Shown piece after piece: positions 23,289-36,488 of a stretch of DNA of 64,000 bases. A program made the translations under genes and the position numbers. Location: contig JBBHKE010003126.1 of assembly GCA_037447655.1 (NCBI GenBank), positions 272,560 through 336,559 of the forward strand, read 5' to 3'. Origin of the DNA: Zygnema cylindricum (lineage: Eukaryota; Streptophyta; Zygnematophyceae; Zygnematales; Zygnemataceae). Under the pieces are notes generated by a model. The model was not told the origin of the DNA and did not search any database. It worked only from the letters and a program-made list of their open reading frames with translations. The first letter of the stretch is position 1, and every line of letters begins with the position of its first letter.

Positions 23289-26200
23289 ATGGGAGGAGTA
23301 CGATTTCTCCCTCGCTCCAAAGTTATCAGAGGCCCTGGAAATCTCGCTACTCCACCAAGTAAGTCTCATTCCACTCATTTGATAAGCCTTATTCTCTCTC
23401 TCTCTCTTTCTCTCTCTCTGTCCGTCCTTATCTCCTTCCACCTCTCCTCTCTCCCCTCCCCTATTTCCTTCTCGCTCCCCTTCTCTCCTTTTTTCCCCGT
23501 TTCCTTTCCTTTGGTTTACTTCCCTCGTCTTTTTCAGCTCTAAGCAGTATTCAGATAAAGTACTTTACAAGCAAAATTCTGAGTGTTAAGAGTTTGACTT
23601 TAGGATTTGTAAGTTTTGCAGCCCGCAATCAAACCAGAACTCCTTTACAGGGATCGAAAAAAATGGGCGTTGTGACTCCTCTCGGACGTCGTAATGCAAA
23701 TTCCACTCCTCATGGCAGGCAAGCAATGGGTTTAAATGGGGTAGAAGGTGATTCGAAAGCTCCTGCAACTCACAGGATAAATATAGATAACAATATAGCA
23801 GAGGATACAGAATTTGAACCAGAGAATGGATTCAATATGGAGGAAGGAGGATCTTCTAATGATTTTGAGGTAAGTCAATTTTAACCTAGCAAGTATTAAC
23901 ACAATACATTCTGTTTAAGATACACTTGTGAGATAGATCCTTTTTTTTCTGGACTCTTTGAGCTTCAGAAGTTTAACAATCCATGTTCAAACCATGCAAA
24001 GGTACATAATGTGAAGTCAAATCTTGGGAGTATTCTAACTGTATTGACATACTGTTGAATCCTTGGTTTTCTCAGGCCAATAATGCAGATTTAGGTGAAA
24101 ACCACTCCTTGAATTATGTGACTTCTGAATACATGGATGGGAACGAACTTCCCATGTCTGAGCCGCACGAAAAAGTAGTGGAAAATAATAATACTTATTC
24201 TGCAAATCAAGGCTTTGGGATCAAGATCACAAGTGAATTGGAGTCGGAACAAAAGCTCGCCCTTGAAGAAAGTGAACAAACAGACTTGAGAAACGGCACG
24301 GGAATAAAGGTATGGCTTTTCATTGTATCTAATCTTTGACTGCTATGGAATTGCTCATTTGGCAATGATAACAAATTGATGCTTTAGTTAAACTCGTTGT
24401 CAGCTTTCTTGTTTCACGCTGCTAGAAGGTTCTACTGAATATAGAATTTTATTTTCTTTAGCAAGTTATGGATAAGTTATACATTCATCGTTGAACTTCT
24501 TCACAATTTTGAAAAATGCGTTAACAACTTCTTTCTTCTTTGTTGTTTCAAATTGGTACAGGTTTTAGTAAGAGTACGACCGTTGAATAACAGAGAACTT
24601 CAGGAAGGAGACACATCTATTGTGAAACTCACCTCACAAAACTCACTCAACTTGCGAAATCAAAATTATGTTTTTGACTCTGTAGCTGGACCAGACGCAT
24701 CTCAGGTAAGCTTTTTACAAGTTCTTGGTTATATATTTTGAGAAGAAACAATTTGAGAACATACTGGTTTGCGTTAGTACACATTAGTCATATGCTCGTT
24801 ACCCCTTGAAAAAGAAAACAGAAATGCCTATTCATGTTGGTAATGTTTGTGAGTTCTGTTAGTAGTTATTATATTTTTGTCTTTTAACAATTTCCTTTGT
24901 GGGAGGATTTTTCAGAAAGATATATTTGAGCTTGTGGGACGCCCCATGGTAGAGAACTGCCTCGCTGGGTTCAACAGTTCCATTTTTGCCTATGGACAGG
25001 TACAAAAACATAAATAAATCTGAAATAAAAACGAAGTGATCTTATTGCAGCCATATTTGTGGGAACGTCAAATCAGTTTTAAGTTTTCGAAAATTGCACA
25101 AATGGAGATTACATTTGAATGGTTGAAGCAATAGAGAAAAAAAACTGTCTTTGTCGGAGAATTATATGGAATAGTGTGGAAAAACAAATGCTCATTTTAA
25201 ATATCAGAATGCTGACAAAGAAGCCCCTCTTTTTCTTTATTTGTATATGGAAAACAGACAGGGAGTGGGAAAACCCACACGATGATGGGAGTTTTCCAAG
25301 AGAAGGGAAATTCCGAAATAAGGCGAGGACTTATGCCTCGTATTTTTGATGAACTATTTTACCGTATTAGCGAGGTAAGAGTTTTTTTCTTTTGGTTTTG
25401 TTCCAAATTTTATATATCCTGGTTTTTTTTGTTTACTGTATTTATGACAGAGAGTGGTCAAAGAAACAATCTGAAATGTTTTTGTGAAACTTCTTAACTA
25501 AATTTAACTATGGCTTCTATAACCATTCAAGAAGTCATGTTTTGATGCTTGTTCTTTTGAAAAATATTTTCATTAATAAAAAATGACCTTTTCATGAACA
25601 AAGTGTTCCAATTAAATGCAAATTTGATCTTTTCTTGCAATGTTTGTTTGACTGTTCACAGGAGGAGGAGGCAAATATTGCAATGGAATTGAAGTACTCA
25701 TTAAAATGCTCCTTCTTAGAGGTAAGGAAGAGAAACACGAAAACGATGTTATTAATACATTCTGTTTGCCTACAATGTTTATGAATACTATGCCTAATCC
25801 ATTGGCTTTGTGCATTTCGTGTTACATTTTTACAAAACTCTTTCTGACAGAAATTTTTCCAATGTAAATTTTTTGAAGAAATTGAATTTCAAGGGGATGT
25901 TTATTTAGATGATAATTTTAGTCCTTAAGACATAGTAAGAATTTTACCTTTTTTTTGTGGGATCTTAAACAAATTGGTAAGAAACGCATAGTTTTGAATT
26001 TAATATGTGGATCCCAAAATCTGAACAAAAAATAGTGTGGATTGTACAGATTTATAATGAGCAGATTATGGACCTCCTGGATCCATCCCAAAGAAACGTT
26101 CAGGTGAGAGACAAGGGATGAAAAAGAAACAAAATATAAAAATGATATTGTTGTTATTAGGATCTGCAAAATCATGAGAAAGTATTCATTCAGGATTGCT

Positions 26201-29200
26201 TCATGAGATGAGAAAGTAAATGCGATCAAACTGGGTATGATATTTGTTGATTTGATGGTAAATGAGATGGAAAAAGGATATAAAGATGGTTGTGTAAATT
26301 GCCAAAAGTCATAAAAAAAACTTATAAACTTATATACATGAGGGATGTCTTTTGTAATTTGCCTATGTAAGTGAATATGTCTTTTTTTTTGTTTTTTTTA
26401 CTTGTATCTGTATTGTGTTCGTGTCGGTGTTTGTATTTTCTGCCTTTTGTTTGGAATTTTGCTACAGATATGGTTCTCTTGTAATGCAATATGGACGAGT
26501 TAAGTGACTTTTTTTTTCTACTCTCTCTTTCTCCATGGTGAAATATCTTCAGTTACAATTACGAGAAGATGTACGGACAGGAGTGTATGTGGAGGGACTT
26601 ACAGAAGAGGTGATTTCGACTGTCGACGATGTCTACCAACTTCTTGCTCAGGTGAGTCTTAAAAGAGAAATTAAGGGAGATTTTTATTCTGCACAGTTGA
26701 TTTCTGTCTTAATTTTTTTTTGCGATTTTTGGTGTTTTTGCTTCGAGAAAATAGGCAAAGCTAACCTTCAATGTATTTCTTTAATATCGAGTTGAATTTT
26801 GAAAAATAATTGTGTTTGGGTATGGAAAAATAGGGAATGTCCAACCGGAAAGTCGGGGCCACGACAATGAACAATGAAAGTTCAAGGTCGCATAGTGTTT
26901 TCACGTGCACTATAGAATCAAGTTCTAAGGTAACCTTTATTTCTTACCTTTTCTTTTTTTGCTCTTTTCCAGGACTTTTAATCATTATACCACTTCAATT
27001 TACTTTTTCCTTTTGTCTTTTTTGATTTTTTATAAAGTTTCATCTTATTTTACGACAATTTTGATCAGATTGTGCAAGTCCTTAAAGAATTATTAATTTT
27101 TATAATTTTTTTATATTATTATATTTTCATATTTTTTCTTAATTTTATGCATACTTTAATTAGGTATTTTAATTATCGGGTTGCGATTTTTATCTTGGTT
27201 CATGACAATGTTGATCCGATTGTGAAGACCTTTAAAGAGACTACATTGCTTCCTTGACCACAAATACATTTGTTGATGGATTGAATTCAGCATGATTCGC
27301 TGCCTATTTAGCCACTCTAAATCAAGGAAGATCAAGAGTTACCTCATTTAAGTACTAGATCTTACTTCATCCTGAAAAACTGAATCTCACTTCAAATTCA
27401 TCATTTCAAAAAAAAAGTCTTACTTATCAAGTACAATAACATGTTGTGCATTTATTTGACCAGAATGTTGCTGAAGGAGTAAATGCGGTGAGATTTGCTA
27501 GACTAAGTTTGGTGGACCTCGCGGGATCTGAAAGGCAAAAGCTGACAGGGGCAGGAGGAGAGAGACTGAAGGAGGCCGGATCGATAAATCGCTCTCTCTC
27601 GCAATTGGGGTATGTACAAATAAATGAATACGCAAAAAAAGAAGGGCTCTCTCTCTCTCTTTCTCAACCGGAAACGGAAAGGAAGAGGAAACATACAAGG
27701 AGAGACTAAGAATAGGGAGAGGCAGAGGAGGGGCAGAGGGTGAGGGAAAGGAAAAAGGAAACGAAAAGGAAAGGAGAAGGGAAAGGAGAAGGGAAAGGAA
27801 AAGAGAGAAAAGAGGTCTTGTTGCCTTATTGTGGCTAGAATTCCTCGCTCAAATGGAACGCTTTGAATCAAAATAAATGTCTTATAACCACATTCGGACC
27901 GACATTGTGTTTTTTGGGTTTTCTTGGGCTGGAATCAGGAATGTTATTAAGCTTCTTGCTGATATGGCACACAGTGGAAAATCTCGACACATTCCTTATA
28001 GAGATTCTCGATTAACTTTTCTTCTTCAAGAATCTCTTGGAGGGAATGCGAAAACAGCCATGATTTGCAATGTTAGTCCTGCAAGCAGGTAAGTTTCTTT
28101 TATGATAATGAGTAACTAAAAAAGTTATAAATCAGTTTTGCGTGGTTACATGTGAGGACATTTTATTTTCCAGTAACTCGCAAAAACAATGTTGAAGGAC
28201 GGGCGATAAAAACATTAAAGAAGCTGACAAGTTCTTGATGTAGTTCTTGACAACTTTACAGATTTTCTGATGAAATTATCGATAAACTTTCTGGTAAAGT
28301 TAGCGAAAAAGGTAATCTTCTTGTAAGTCACTGAGAAGGCTATGTTTTTCACATGTTTCAACAGCAATTTTGCGGAAACTTCAAGTACATTAAATTTTGC
28401 CCAAAGAGCAAAAGCTGTACAGAACAAGGCAAAGGTGAACGAACAGAGGACTGCTGATGTGAATGCGTTACAAAAAGAAATTCGACTTTTAAAGGTGTGT
28501 TTTCTTGTGCTTTCTTTTGTTTTGTTTTGGCCTTTTTCTTGTGTGTGCTCTTTCGGAAACTGTAAGATTTCACGGCTGGTTTCACCACTATTAGTGTGGG
28601 TTGTGCTGGCAGTATTTAGTGCACACTATTTTTCCCATGTTAAATGCATTTCACCGAACTCGTGTTTAAAGCTGAACAAACTTTGCTGATGTACATTAGA
28701 AAGCCATGTAATAAACAATGTCTTTTCTAATCCTGTTTGTTTCACATACTTTTAAAACTATCAATAGAATACGAGATTGTTGTGAGTCTTTACTCCATAT
28801 ATAATTAAGAAATCTTCACATTTTAGTTTATTTATTATCCACCGATCAAGTTTTGATTCTCGTCCCTCCTCCTTTTGCAGGCTGAAATTTCCCATTTGAG
28901 ATCGGTAAATTGTTATGCTTATGAAAACCAGTCACAAGTCAACTCTGTGTTTCAAAAAATTTGTAAGTGCCATACGGAAAATCATCAGACCTACAATGAC
29001 TTGCGAAATGATGATGCAAAAACTGGAGAAGTTCAAGATGAGGATGGAAAACTTCGAGAATGTAACGGGATGCAAAATAATCGAAAGCTCGTTAGATGGT
29101 CGACTGGAACAGTTTCTTTATTCAATAAGAAGGCTTTAGGAGTGTTGGAAAACGGAAGAATTTCAGAAGAGTCAAGTCACGGATCCTCACTCACTGAAAG

Positions 29201-32200
29201 AAAATTGATGTTTAATAAAAAAAACGTAAATGGGGATGAAGAACTAGGCTACCAAGAAGAGGAGGAGGAGATGGAAAGGAATAACGAAAATAAACTCATA
29301 AGTGATTCAGAAAAAACGGGTGCTTGGAGAAGAAATTCTATGGCTGAAATGAGACCTTCCCCATTGGATAGATTAGCTGCCCAACTCCAAAGAGATTTAA
29401 ATTCACCTGTCCCGAGAGACCGAAGCCCTTTCAAAACACTAAATTTTAAGAGTCCAGGCAGCGTCACAAATATTGGTGGATCTGCTCGGAAAAGACGTAA
29501 TGGGACCAGTTTTTGGAACGATAAGGAAAATTCTCCCTCTCCATTAGGACCGCATGGTCGTAGAGTATATGAAGAAAGACCAGAGTTACAAACGGAGCAT
29601 GAAAATGAGAATGAAGAAAACTATTTGTCAGATGAAGACGGAAGAAATTCTCTTTTGGAAGATCGAAATGTACGAAGTGGACAACGTGATATTAAGAAAC
29701 CTTTATTCAGAAAAGCTGTTATTAACCAAGGTCTCCAGGTAAGGGAGTCAATAAGTAAATGAAGTGATGGATTTTTAATTTGAATGATTAGTTCTTACAT
29801 GGTTTGATTAATTTAATGATAATTTTCAATTCCCGGATGGTCAATGTCAAAATGATTGTGAAAATGTCAAGGACTGGGAAGAAATTTGAGAAGCGCGTTT
29901 CTTTTTGGTGGACTGGTTGAATCTGATGAAAAGAATGGATGACAATTCACTACGATTAAATTGCATTTTTGTATCTTGATTCTTGACCTGTGACTTGATT
30001 CCATTTGCTGAATTCAGGTCATAGTAATCAGAGTGGAGAGAAAAAAATGAACATTTTGTATTTTTGTGCAATAATATGAGTAACATTAAGTTTGGTGTCA
30101 TTGTTTCCTCAGGCTGGTGGAAGTGGCTCGATAAATAGAGAGGACCGATTGGGAGATGGTCAACTGGCTTCACCAGATGGTTTGTTTCCTTCTCCAAAAG
30201 ATGGAGAGAGTTCAACTGCCATGCAGGCTCTACTAGCAGGAGCTCTGAGAAGGGAAGAGGCGGCCATGGAAGCTAATAGAAAACTGCTTTTGGAAATCGA
30301 CCAATTAAATAGTGTGGTAAGTTACTCGTTTTCTGGACTTTCACGCTGCACATTAAAAAATGGTCCATGTCCATTTCCATATCCATGTCGATGTTAATCT
30401 TAACAACAGTAATGCCTTATATGGAATTTGGTGTGCTGTAACTGTTCAGGTGAAGCAATACAAGCAAGAGAGAGTTTGCCATCAAATTTTGCAGCAAACA
30501 CGGGATGAGCGAATGACTCGACTGCAGGAACTGGCTGACAAACTGATCCCACCAGAGACTTTTCTAGGGGAGGAATGGTCCTCTATGTTAAGTCAGCAAA
30601 AGGTACGCATCAACTTTCATTCTTTTCTTCTAGTTTTTTAACGTGCAAATGTGTGCAAGATTGTCATCTGTTCATGTTTCAATTGGATTTTTGGCGTGCA
30701 GTGCTCTGCTTTTGTGCTGTTATGTAATAATGGCGTGGCTCTTTGTCATCTAACTTATTATGAAAGAATTAATATTTCATCCAGACAGGAGTTACTGACA
30801 TTTCCAAGCTGTTCCGTTTCAATCTTCCTCTGTGACTTCTGTCATTACATGTCGTGTATTAAAGAAATGTCAAATTACGAGTTTTTGTTATTGTAATGCT
30901 TGCAGATATTGCAAGAACAACTATTGGAGCATCCAGAAGTGAGTTCAGAAAAACTCGAACGACATCGATTGGAGGATGAGCTGGAGCAAATGCATCAGTT
31001 TTATGAGGTGCAAAATCTAAATTCAAAATAGAAAACATCAAAATATCTTAAGAAGGAAATTAGTTTAAAAAGCGGGATGTGACATACTCCATATGTTGTT
31101 TTTCTATTTTTATTATGCAAAATCCAAGTAGTATAATGTGAAAAGCTCGGAAAACTTGAAATCAATTGAAAAATTCTCATGATACTATAAGACATTAAAA
31201 ACTACCATCTTAAAGGCTGTCGCTGGGATTTGTTAATCATGACAGGAAGGAGAGAAAGAGGTTCTACTTTCGGAAATTCACCAGTTGAGAGGACATATTC
31301 TTACTTTAGTTGACAAAAGAAATGGATCTTTTTCACCTATGACTTCACCTGGAGGAGGCAGAAGACAAAGCTTTTCGACTCCCGAACAATTATTGGTGAA
31401 ACGATCCATGAATAATTTGCGAGGAAAATCTTTCGAGGCTTTTAGAGGCTCTCAGAAAGAGGAGCAGAGAGAAGTAAAAGATGATTCTCTACTAGGTGGA
31501 AGAGAAAATTCGGATGATGAAGAAGAAAAAATCGGTCTAAGAGTGGTCGAAGAAGATGAAAAGTATGAAGAGAGCAAAGGAGAGTGGGAGGAAGAGAGAG
31601 AAGAATGGCTAGCAAAGGAAGCAGAATGGGGAGTGAGAGAAGACGAATGGGCTCAATTGGTAGAACAGCAACAAATAAAAGTACAAGATTTAGAAAAAGA
31701 AGTAGAAGAGTTGACACAGGAGGTAGAGAGACAGAGACGATGTACGGAAGAAGCACAAGAAGCAATCGGGAGAACTTTTGAAGGACACGCTCGAATTCTC
31801 GATCAATATGACGATCTCCAAGTGAGTTTACAAATTTGTTAAATATAAATACACAAAAAATTTAAATCACGAATTCATTTGTAGGAAAACGAAAAACGAA
31901 AAGCATGAAAGGTACAATGAATGCGGTTTACGTAGATAAATTTGCACAAGAACCTGACTGCTTTATCATGTTCTTTTATCGGTATCTAATCTCATCTTTC
32001 AAGTAGCATAAATTTTCTTTTCTCTATCTTTTTTTTTTTTTGGTTTGGAATGGTGGATTTAAGGCCAATGATGCTTCATCAAGCACTGTTGAATCATGGC
32101 GATCATGATGATAAGAAAAAAACTGAGGCCTTCTCCTCCTTTAGTACAGCCCTTCCTTTTATCCTATCATAAACTTGCAAATGACAATGTTAAGACTCAG

Positions 32201-33337
32201 TTAAAAGAAATAGTTATCACCTTCTCGATTAATATGATGACCTCCAAGTGAGTTAACAAATTTGTTAATTATGAATACACAAATTTTTAAATCACGATTT
32301 TTTTGGTTATCCATTTGCAGGAAAATGAAAAAAATGAAAGGTACAATGCATGCAGTTTACGTAGGTAAATTGGCATGAGAACCTGATTGTTTTATCATGT
32401 TTTTTATCAGTATCTAAATCCTCATCTTTCAAGTAGAATAAGTTTACTTTTCTTTCATCTTTTTTTTTTTTCTTTTGAATGGTGGATTTATGGCCAATGA
32501 TGCTTCATCAAGCACTGTTGAATCATGTCGATAATGATGATAAGAAAAAAACTGAGGCCTTCTCCTCCTTTTCTACTGCCCTTCCTTCTACCCTAAAATA
32601 TACTTGCAAGAGAAAATATTAAGACTCGGTTAAAAGAAAGAGCTTTCACCTTCTCTATGGCCTCCCTTCTCCTTCTCCACCACTTCCAGACATCCATAAT
32701 TCCGTACAACAAGACATTTCCTTCTTGTGACTCTATTTTCTCCATGATTTTCTTTGTTAACAAATCCCTCTCCTCTCCCTCTCCCTCTTCTTCTCCCTCT
32801 CCCTCAACCTCTCCCTCTCTCTCTCCCTCTCCCTCTCCCTCTCCCTCTCCCTCTCCCTCCAGGAACGCCACATTGCCTTGCTCGCCAAGCAACAAAAGAT
32901 CAACGAAGGAGTGGAGGACATGAAAAAGATTGCAGGAAAGGCTGGAGTCAATCCTACAGCTGTGAAGTGGTTCACGAATTACGCGGGGAAAGTCGCGAAA
33001 AAACAAGTCGAGTCGGAGAGAGAGAGACAGGACGCCCAGGAACAGGTGGAGGGACTGAGAGCCCAGTTGAAAAATACGGCGGAAACAGCGTCCGAGCTTT
33101 TGGCACGACTGAAAAGAGCCGAAGAAGTGGTCGCACTTTCACATGTGAGTTCCGGGTTTCTTATATATGTATATTGCCCGCCCTGGTTTTTGTCACTTGT
33201 TTTTTATTTCACTCTGTCTTTCACACGCTGCATTCTTTTTGTTCTATCACTTTCACGCGTGGACTGTGAGTATTTTTGGGAGTTTTTATGTCTCTCCCTC
33301 CCTCCCTCCCTCTCCCTCTCCATTTTCCTGTCCCTCT

Positions 33338-33419
<82 letters not shown>

Positions 33420-35487
33420 NNNNNNNNNNNNNNNNNNNNNNNNNNNNNNNNNNNNNNNNNNNNNNNNNNNNNNNNNNNNNNNNNNNNNNNNNNNNNNNNN
33501 NNNNNNNNNNNNNNNNNNNNNNNNNNNNNNNNNNNNNNNNNNNNNNNNNNNNNNNNNNNNNNNNNNNNNNNNNNNNNNNNNNNNNNNNNNNNNNNNNNNN
33601 NNNNNNNNNNNNNNNNNNNNNNNNNNNNNNNNNNNNNNNNNNNNNNNNNNNNNNNNNNNNNNNNNNNNNNNNNNNNNNNNNNNNNNNNNNNNNNNNNNNN
33701 NNNNNNNNNNNNNNNNNNNNNNNNNNNNNNNNNNNNNNNNNNNNNNNNNNNNNNNNNNNNNNNNNNNNNNNNNNNNNNNNNNNNNNNNNNNNNNNNNNNN
33801 NNNNNNNNNNNNNNNNNNNNNNNNNNNNNNNNNNNNNNNNNNNNNNNNNNNNNNNNNNNNNNNNNNNNNNNNNNNNNNNNNNNNNNNNNNNNNNNNNNNN
33901 NNNNNNNNNNNNNNNNNNNNNNNNNNNNNNNNNNNNNNNNNNNNNNNNNNNNNNNNNNNNNNNNNNNNNNNNNNNNNNNNNNNNNNNNNNNNNNNNNNNN
34001 NNNNNNNNNNNNNNNNNNNNNNNNNNNNNNNNNNNNNNNNNNCCTCTCTCTCTCTCTCCCTCCCTCCCTCCCTCCCTCTTATGAGTATTTTTCGTTGTCC
34101 ATTTTTGCTAGTATTGTTTATTGCTTATATTATTGTTTGTGTTGTTATTGTTGTTCTGTTGCTATTGCTTTTTTGTATTCTATCGTATTGTTTTTAATAT
34201 TGTTTGTGTAATTATTATTTTTTAATATTATTGGGGGTGGAGGGTTGACAGGGGGCGGCGGCAATAGCGGAACAAAGGGCTGATGATTTGAAACGAGAAA
34301 TCGAGCGAATGAAAAGACGACATCTGGCAGAAAGGACGAAACTGGACGAGATGCTGAGAGAAACGCAAAGGGTGAGAAGTAGTCCTTTACTTAGTAATTC
34401 TTGCGGTTACTGATGATATTCGATCAAAGTCTATCGTTTCTGAGATTTACTCCATTCTTTTTTCTTTTTTTCTGTAAACTTGTGGTGTTTGAAATGGGTT
34501 TTTGAACCATGTTAAAAAAGAATTCAAACAGTAGTAATATTAAAGGTTCTAAGTATCCGTTAAAAAGAATGGCCTCCTATGATTTATTTCATTTTCTTAC
34601 TTTTTTTGGCTTTTGTGAAGAATTTGTCGGTGGAAATTTGTGAGTTCTAAGATATCATCAGGAAATTTGGCTAATTTAATCTTGTGAGCTTTTTTCCCTT
34701 TTTATTTGTTGATTTTTTTTTACATCGTTTGAATACGCAGAAATGTGTGAATTGTACCACATGTTCCACAACAAGTACAACAAAAAATAAGATAAGTAAT
34801 TATTTGAATGATTCACGAGGAAAGCGACCGACTCCGAGAAGAAGTAGAAGGGCTTCGGCAACCGGATCAGAAGGAAAAGAATATAAAAATCATGGAAATT
34901 CTCGAAAGAAAAAAACACCGGTACCAGCAACCGATTTTCTAGAAGTAACCGAAAGTTTCGAATTTAAGGAGGAAACTGGAGATGCGTTTCTCAATCACAT
35001 AAAAGAAACTACAAATCAGAGTGGGAGAGGGGAGAGCAATTGGGACAACATCGATATGGGCGATATTGACGGTCCTAGGGAAGAAAACGTATATGTGTAT
35101 AGTTTGCAAGATAGTTGTGATTTTCCTAAGGGAAAAGAAGGATTTAATTGGGGTGGAGTGGGCGGAAATTTGAAAGAAAGTCCACCTCCGAGCCATGGTG
35201 GTAGTGGATCTTGGGCTGACGAAGCTCCCATAAATGATTCGGAAACTCCTTTACGAAAAGAACATTTTTCAAAACCGTTACAGTTACCGATGAGGTTATC
35301 GGTTGCGTTTTCTGATGGATGGGATGAGAGGAATAATGGCGATATCGATGTTTTAGGAGAAAATGATAATCCCTTAGAGGACGAGGATTTGAGGGATAGA
35401 TCGAATATTAGAAAAGAATGGAGACGGTCGAGAGAGGAAGGAGTAAGTTTGGAGGAATTGTCAAATATGGATAATGTGCCCTTGTGA
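23289..35487 (+). CDS. KIN12: kinesin-12, phragmoplast-associated class (KIN12/PAKRP1-like)
   Basis: 21 exons: 23289-23358, 23622-23869, 24076-24309, 24562-24705, 24916-24999, 25258-25374, 25662-25721, 26050-26103, 26553-26651, 26834-26929, 27464-27609, 27939-28088, 28365-28494, 28881-29738, 30113-30316, 30450-30602, 30906-31007, 31246-31821, 32863-33144, 34252-34371 and 34741-35487. All junctions are GT-AG and in phase, giving 1557 aa. After a 184-residue N-terminal extension the motor runs to about 520: VLVRVRP at 185, P-loop GQTGSGKT at 259-266, SSRSH at 386-390 and DLAGSE at 420-425. ATPase residues look intact. [27 protein letters not shown] and [20 protein letters not shown] are typical of plant kinesin-12. 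The stalk has kinesin-12 segments ([37 protein letters not shown]) and predicted coiled coil to about 1309. The 248-residue tail is acidic and begins with a CVNCTTC cluster. Land-plant relatives work in the phragmoplast midzone and division plane; that role is inferred here. Start: first ATG of the exon, with an ideal A|GTAAGT donor. Confidence 0.93.
31796..32650 (+). repeat. tandem duplication of about 427 bp spanning a kinesin exon-intron junction
   Basis: Copy 1 (31796-32221) starts in the last 26 nt of exon 18 and includes its donor (CTCCAA|GTGAGT). Copy 2 (32222-32650) repeats it with about 10 percent divergence, including an exon-end copy and a second GTGAG donor at about 32248. Copy 2 exon sequence has lost the frame. 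The normal acceptor for exon 19 is downstream of both. Confidence 0.9.
32765..32862 (+). repeat. CCCTCT microsatellite forming the exon 19 polypyrimidine tract
   Basis: A (CCCTCT)n tract of about 95 nt runs directly into the acceptor (CCCTCCAG) of kinesin exon 19. The whole polypyrimidine tract is therefore simple repeat. Confidence 0.9.
33339..34078. other. CT microsatellite with 623-base assembly gap
   Basis: (CT)n from about 33351 runs into unknown bases at 33420-34042, and CT/CCCT sequence resumes at 34043. The gap lies in the kinesin intron between exons 19 (ends 33144) and 20 (starts 34252). Phase is continuous across it, so no coding exon need be missing, although one of 3n length could be hidden. 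The gap length may be an estimate. Confidence 0.95.
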
Positions 35488-36480
35488 TGGGCAATGGTGT
35501 AAGAAACCCTAGCGGAGGTGGAAGGAGGAAGGGGGAAGGAGGAATGGGGAAGGAAGCTGTTATGTGTTAAAGTGCTTCTCGATTTAGCAATTTTATCCAC
35601 CTGTTGGTGAATTGATTACGTAGAAAAATGAGAAGGTTCTTACGTGAAGGGTTGCTTCGTTCATGAAATTTAGTTTTTACAGTTATCTTTGTCTATATTT
35701 TTTATTTTGAAAAGATCCAGTGGAGATTGTCAACGATAAATAATTAAAGGTTAGAACCTTTGGATCGGTAATATAGTGGTGGTTGCTAAATAAAATTCTG
35801 CGATTTTTGAGATGTCAAACAATTTTTTAAGGATTTTAAATCTTATGATTATTGCCAAAAATTACTGTTGCTTTTCTTCTCCTGGATATGTGGTTCGGTT
35901 TTGATTAAATTATTTGGCTGTAAAACATAACTGTTGAATCAGTTAATAAAGTAAAAACTCATGTTCTAAGTTAAAACATAATGTTTTGTTGCTTGTTGTT
36001 GAACAATCATGAGTTTGATTCGAAATTTTATACTGGAGAGTCAAATCTGAAAGTGGTTTTTTTTTAGGGGTTTTTTTTCTTTCATATGGTTTTTTTTTTT
36101 TAGTTTAGTTTCAATAAAAAAAAAACCTAAAAATAAAAAAATAAAACTAATAAAAATAAAAAAACCAAGAAAACAAACCAAGAACAATCATTTATTTTTT
36201 AGTTTTCTGTTTTTTTAGTTTTTTTTGAATTCTTTTATGATTATTTTTTAGGGTTTTTTCTTAATTTTATTGACAGGACTTTTCGAGAAGAGTCTAAGAC
36301 CTCTTGAAAACCTCTTTAAGAATACTTTGACAAAGCCAGTGTTGGTTTCCAGTGTACTTGGTATGCTCTCTAATCTACCTGCTTAGGCACTCTTCTTTTT
36401 TTCTCGCATCTGGCAGAAAAGTTTTTATTTTTTTGTCTAGATAGCAACACCACGATTTTGCAAGGCAATTAGAAAACATC
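35488..36480. other. kinesin 3' flank
   Basis: Downstream of the kinesin stop codon. AT-rich with several AATAAA-like sites (for example near 35740 and 35948) that could serve polyadenylation, but none can be chosen. 36060-36260 is a poly-T/poly-A rich stretch. Confidence 0.5.
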
Positions 36481-36488
36481 ATAATTAG

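Noticed and set aside
32754-34211. Long Ser/Leu/Pro reading frames across the CT microsatellites and the N gap
   Set aside because: They are microsatellite translations plus unknown bases. The real exons 19 and 20 of the kinesin lie in defined positions.
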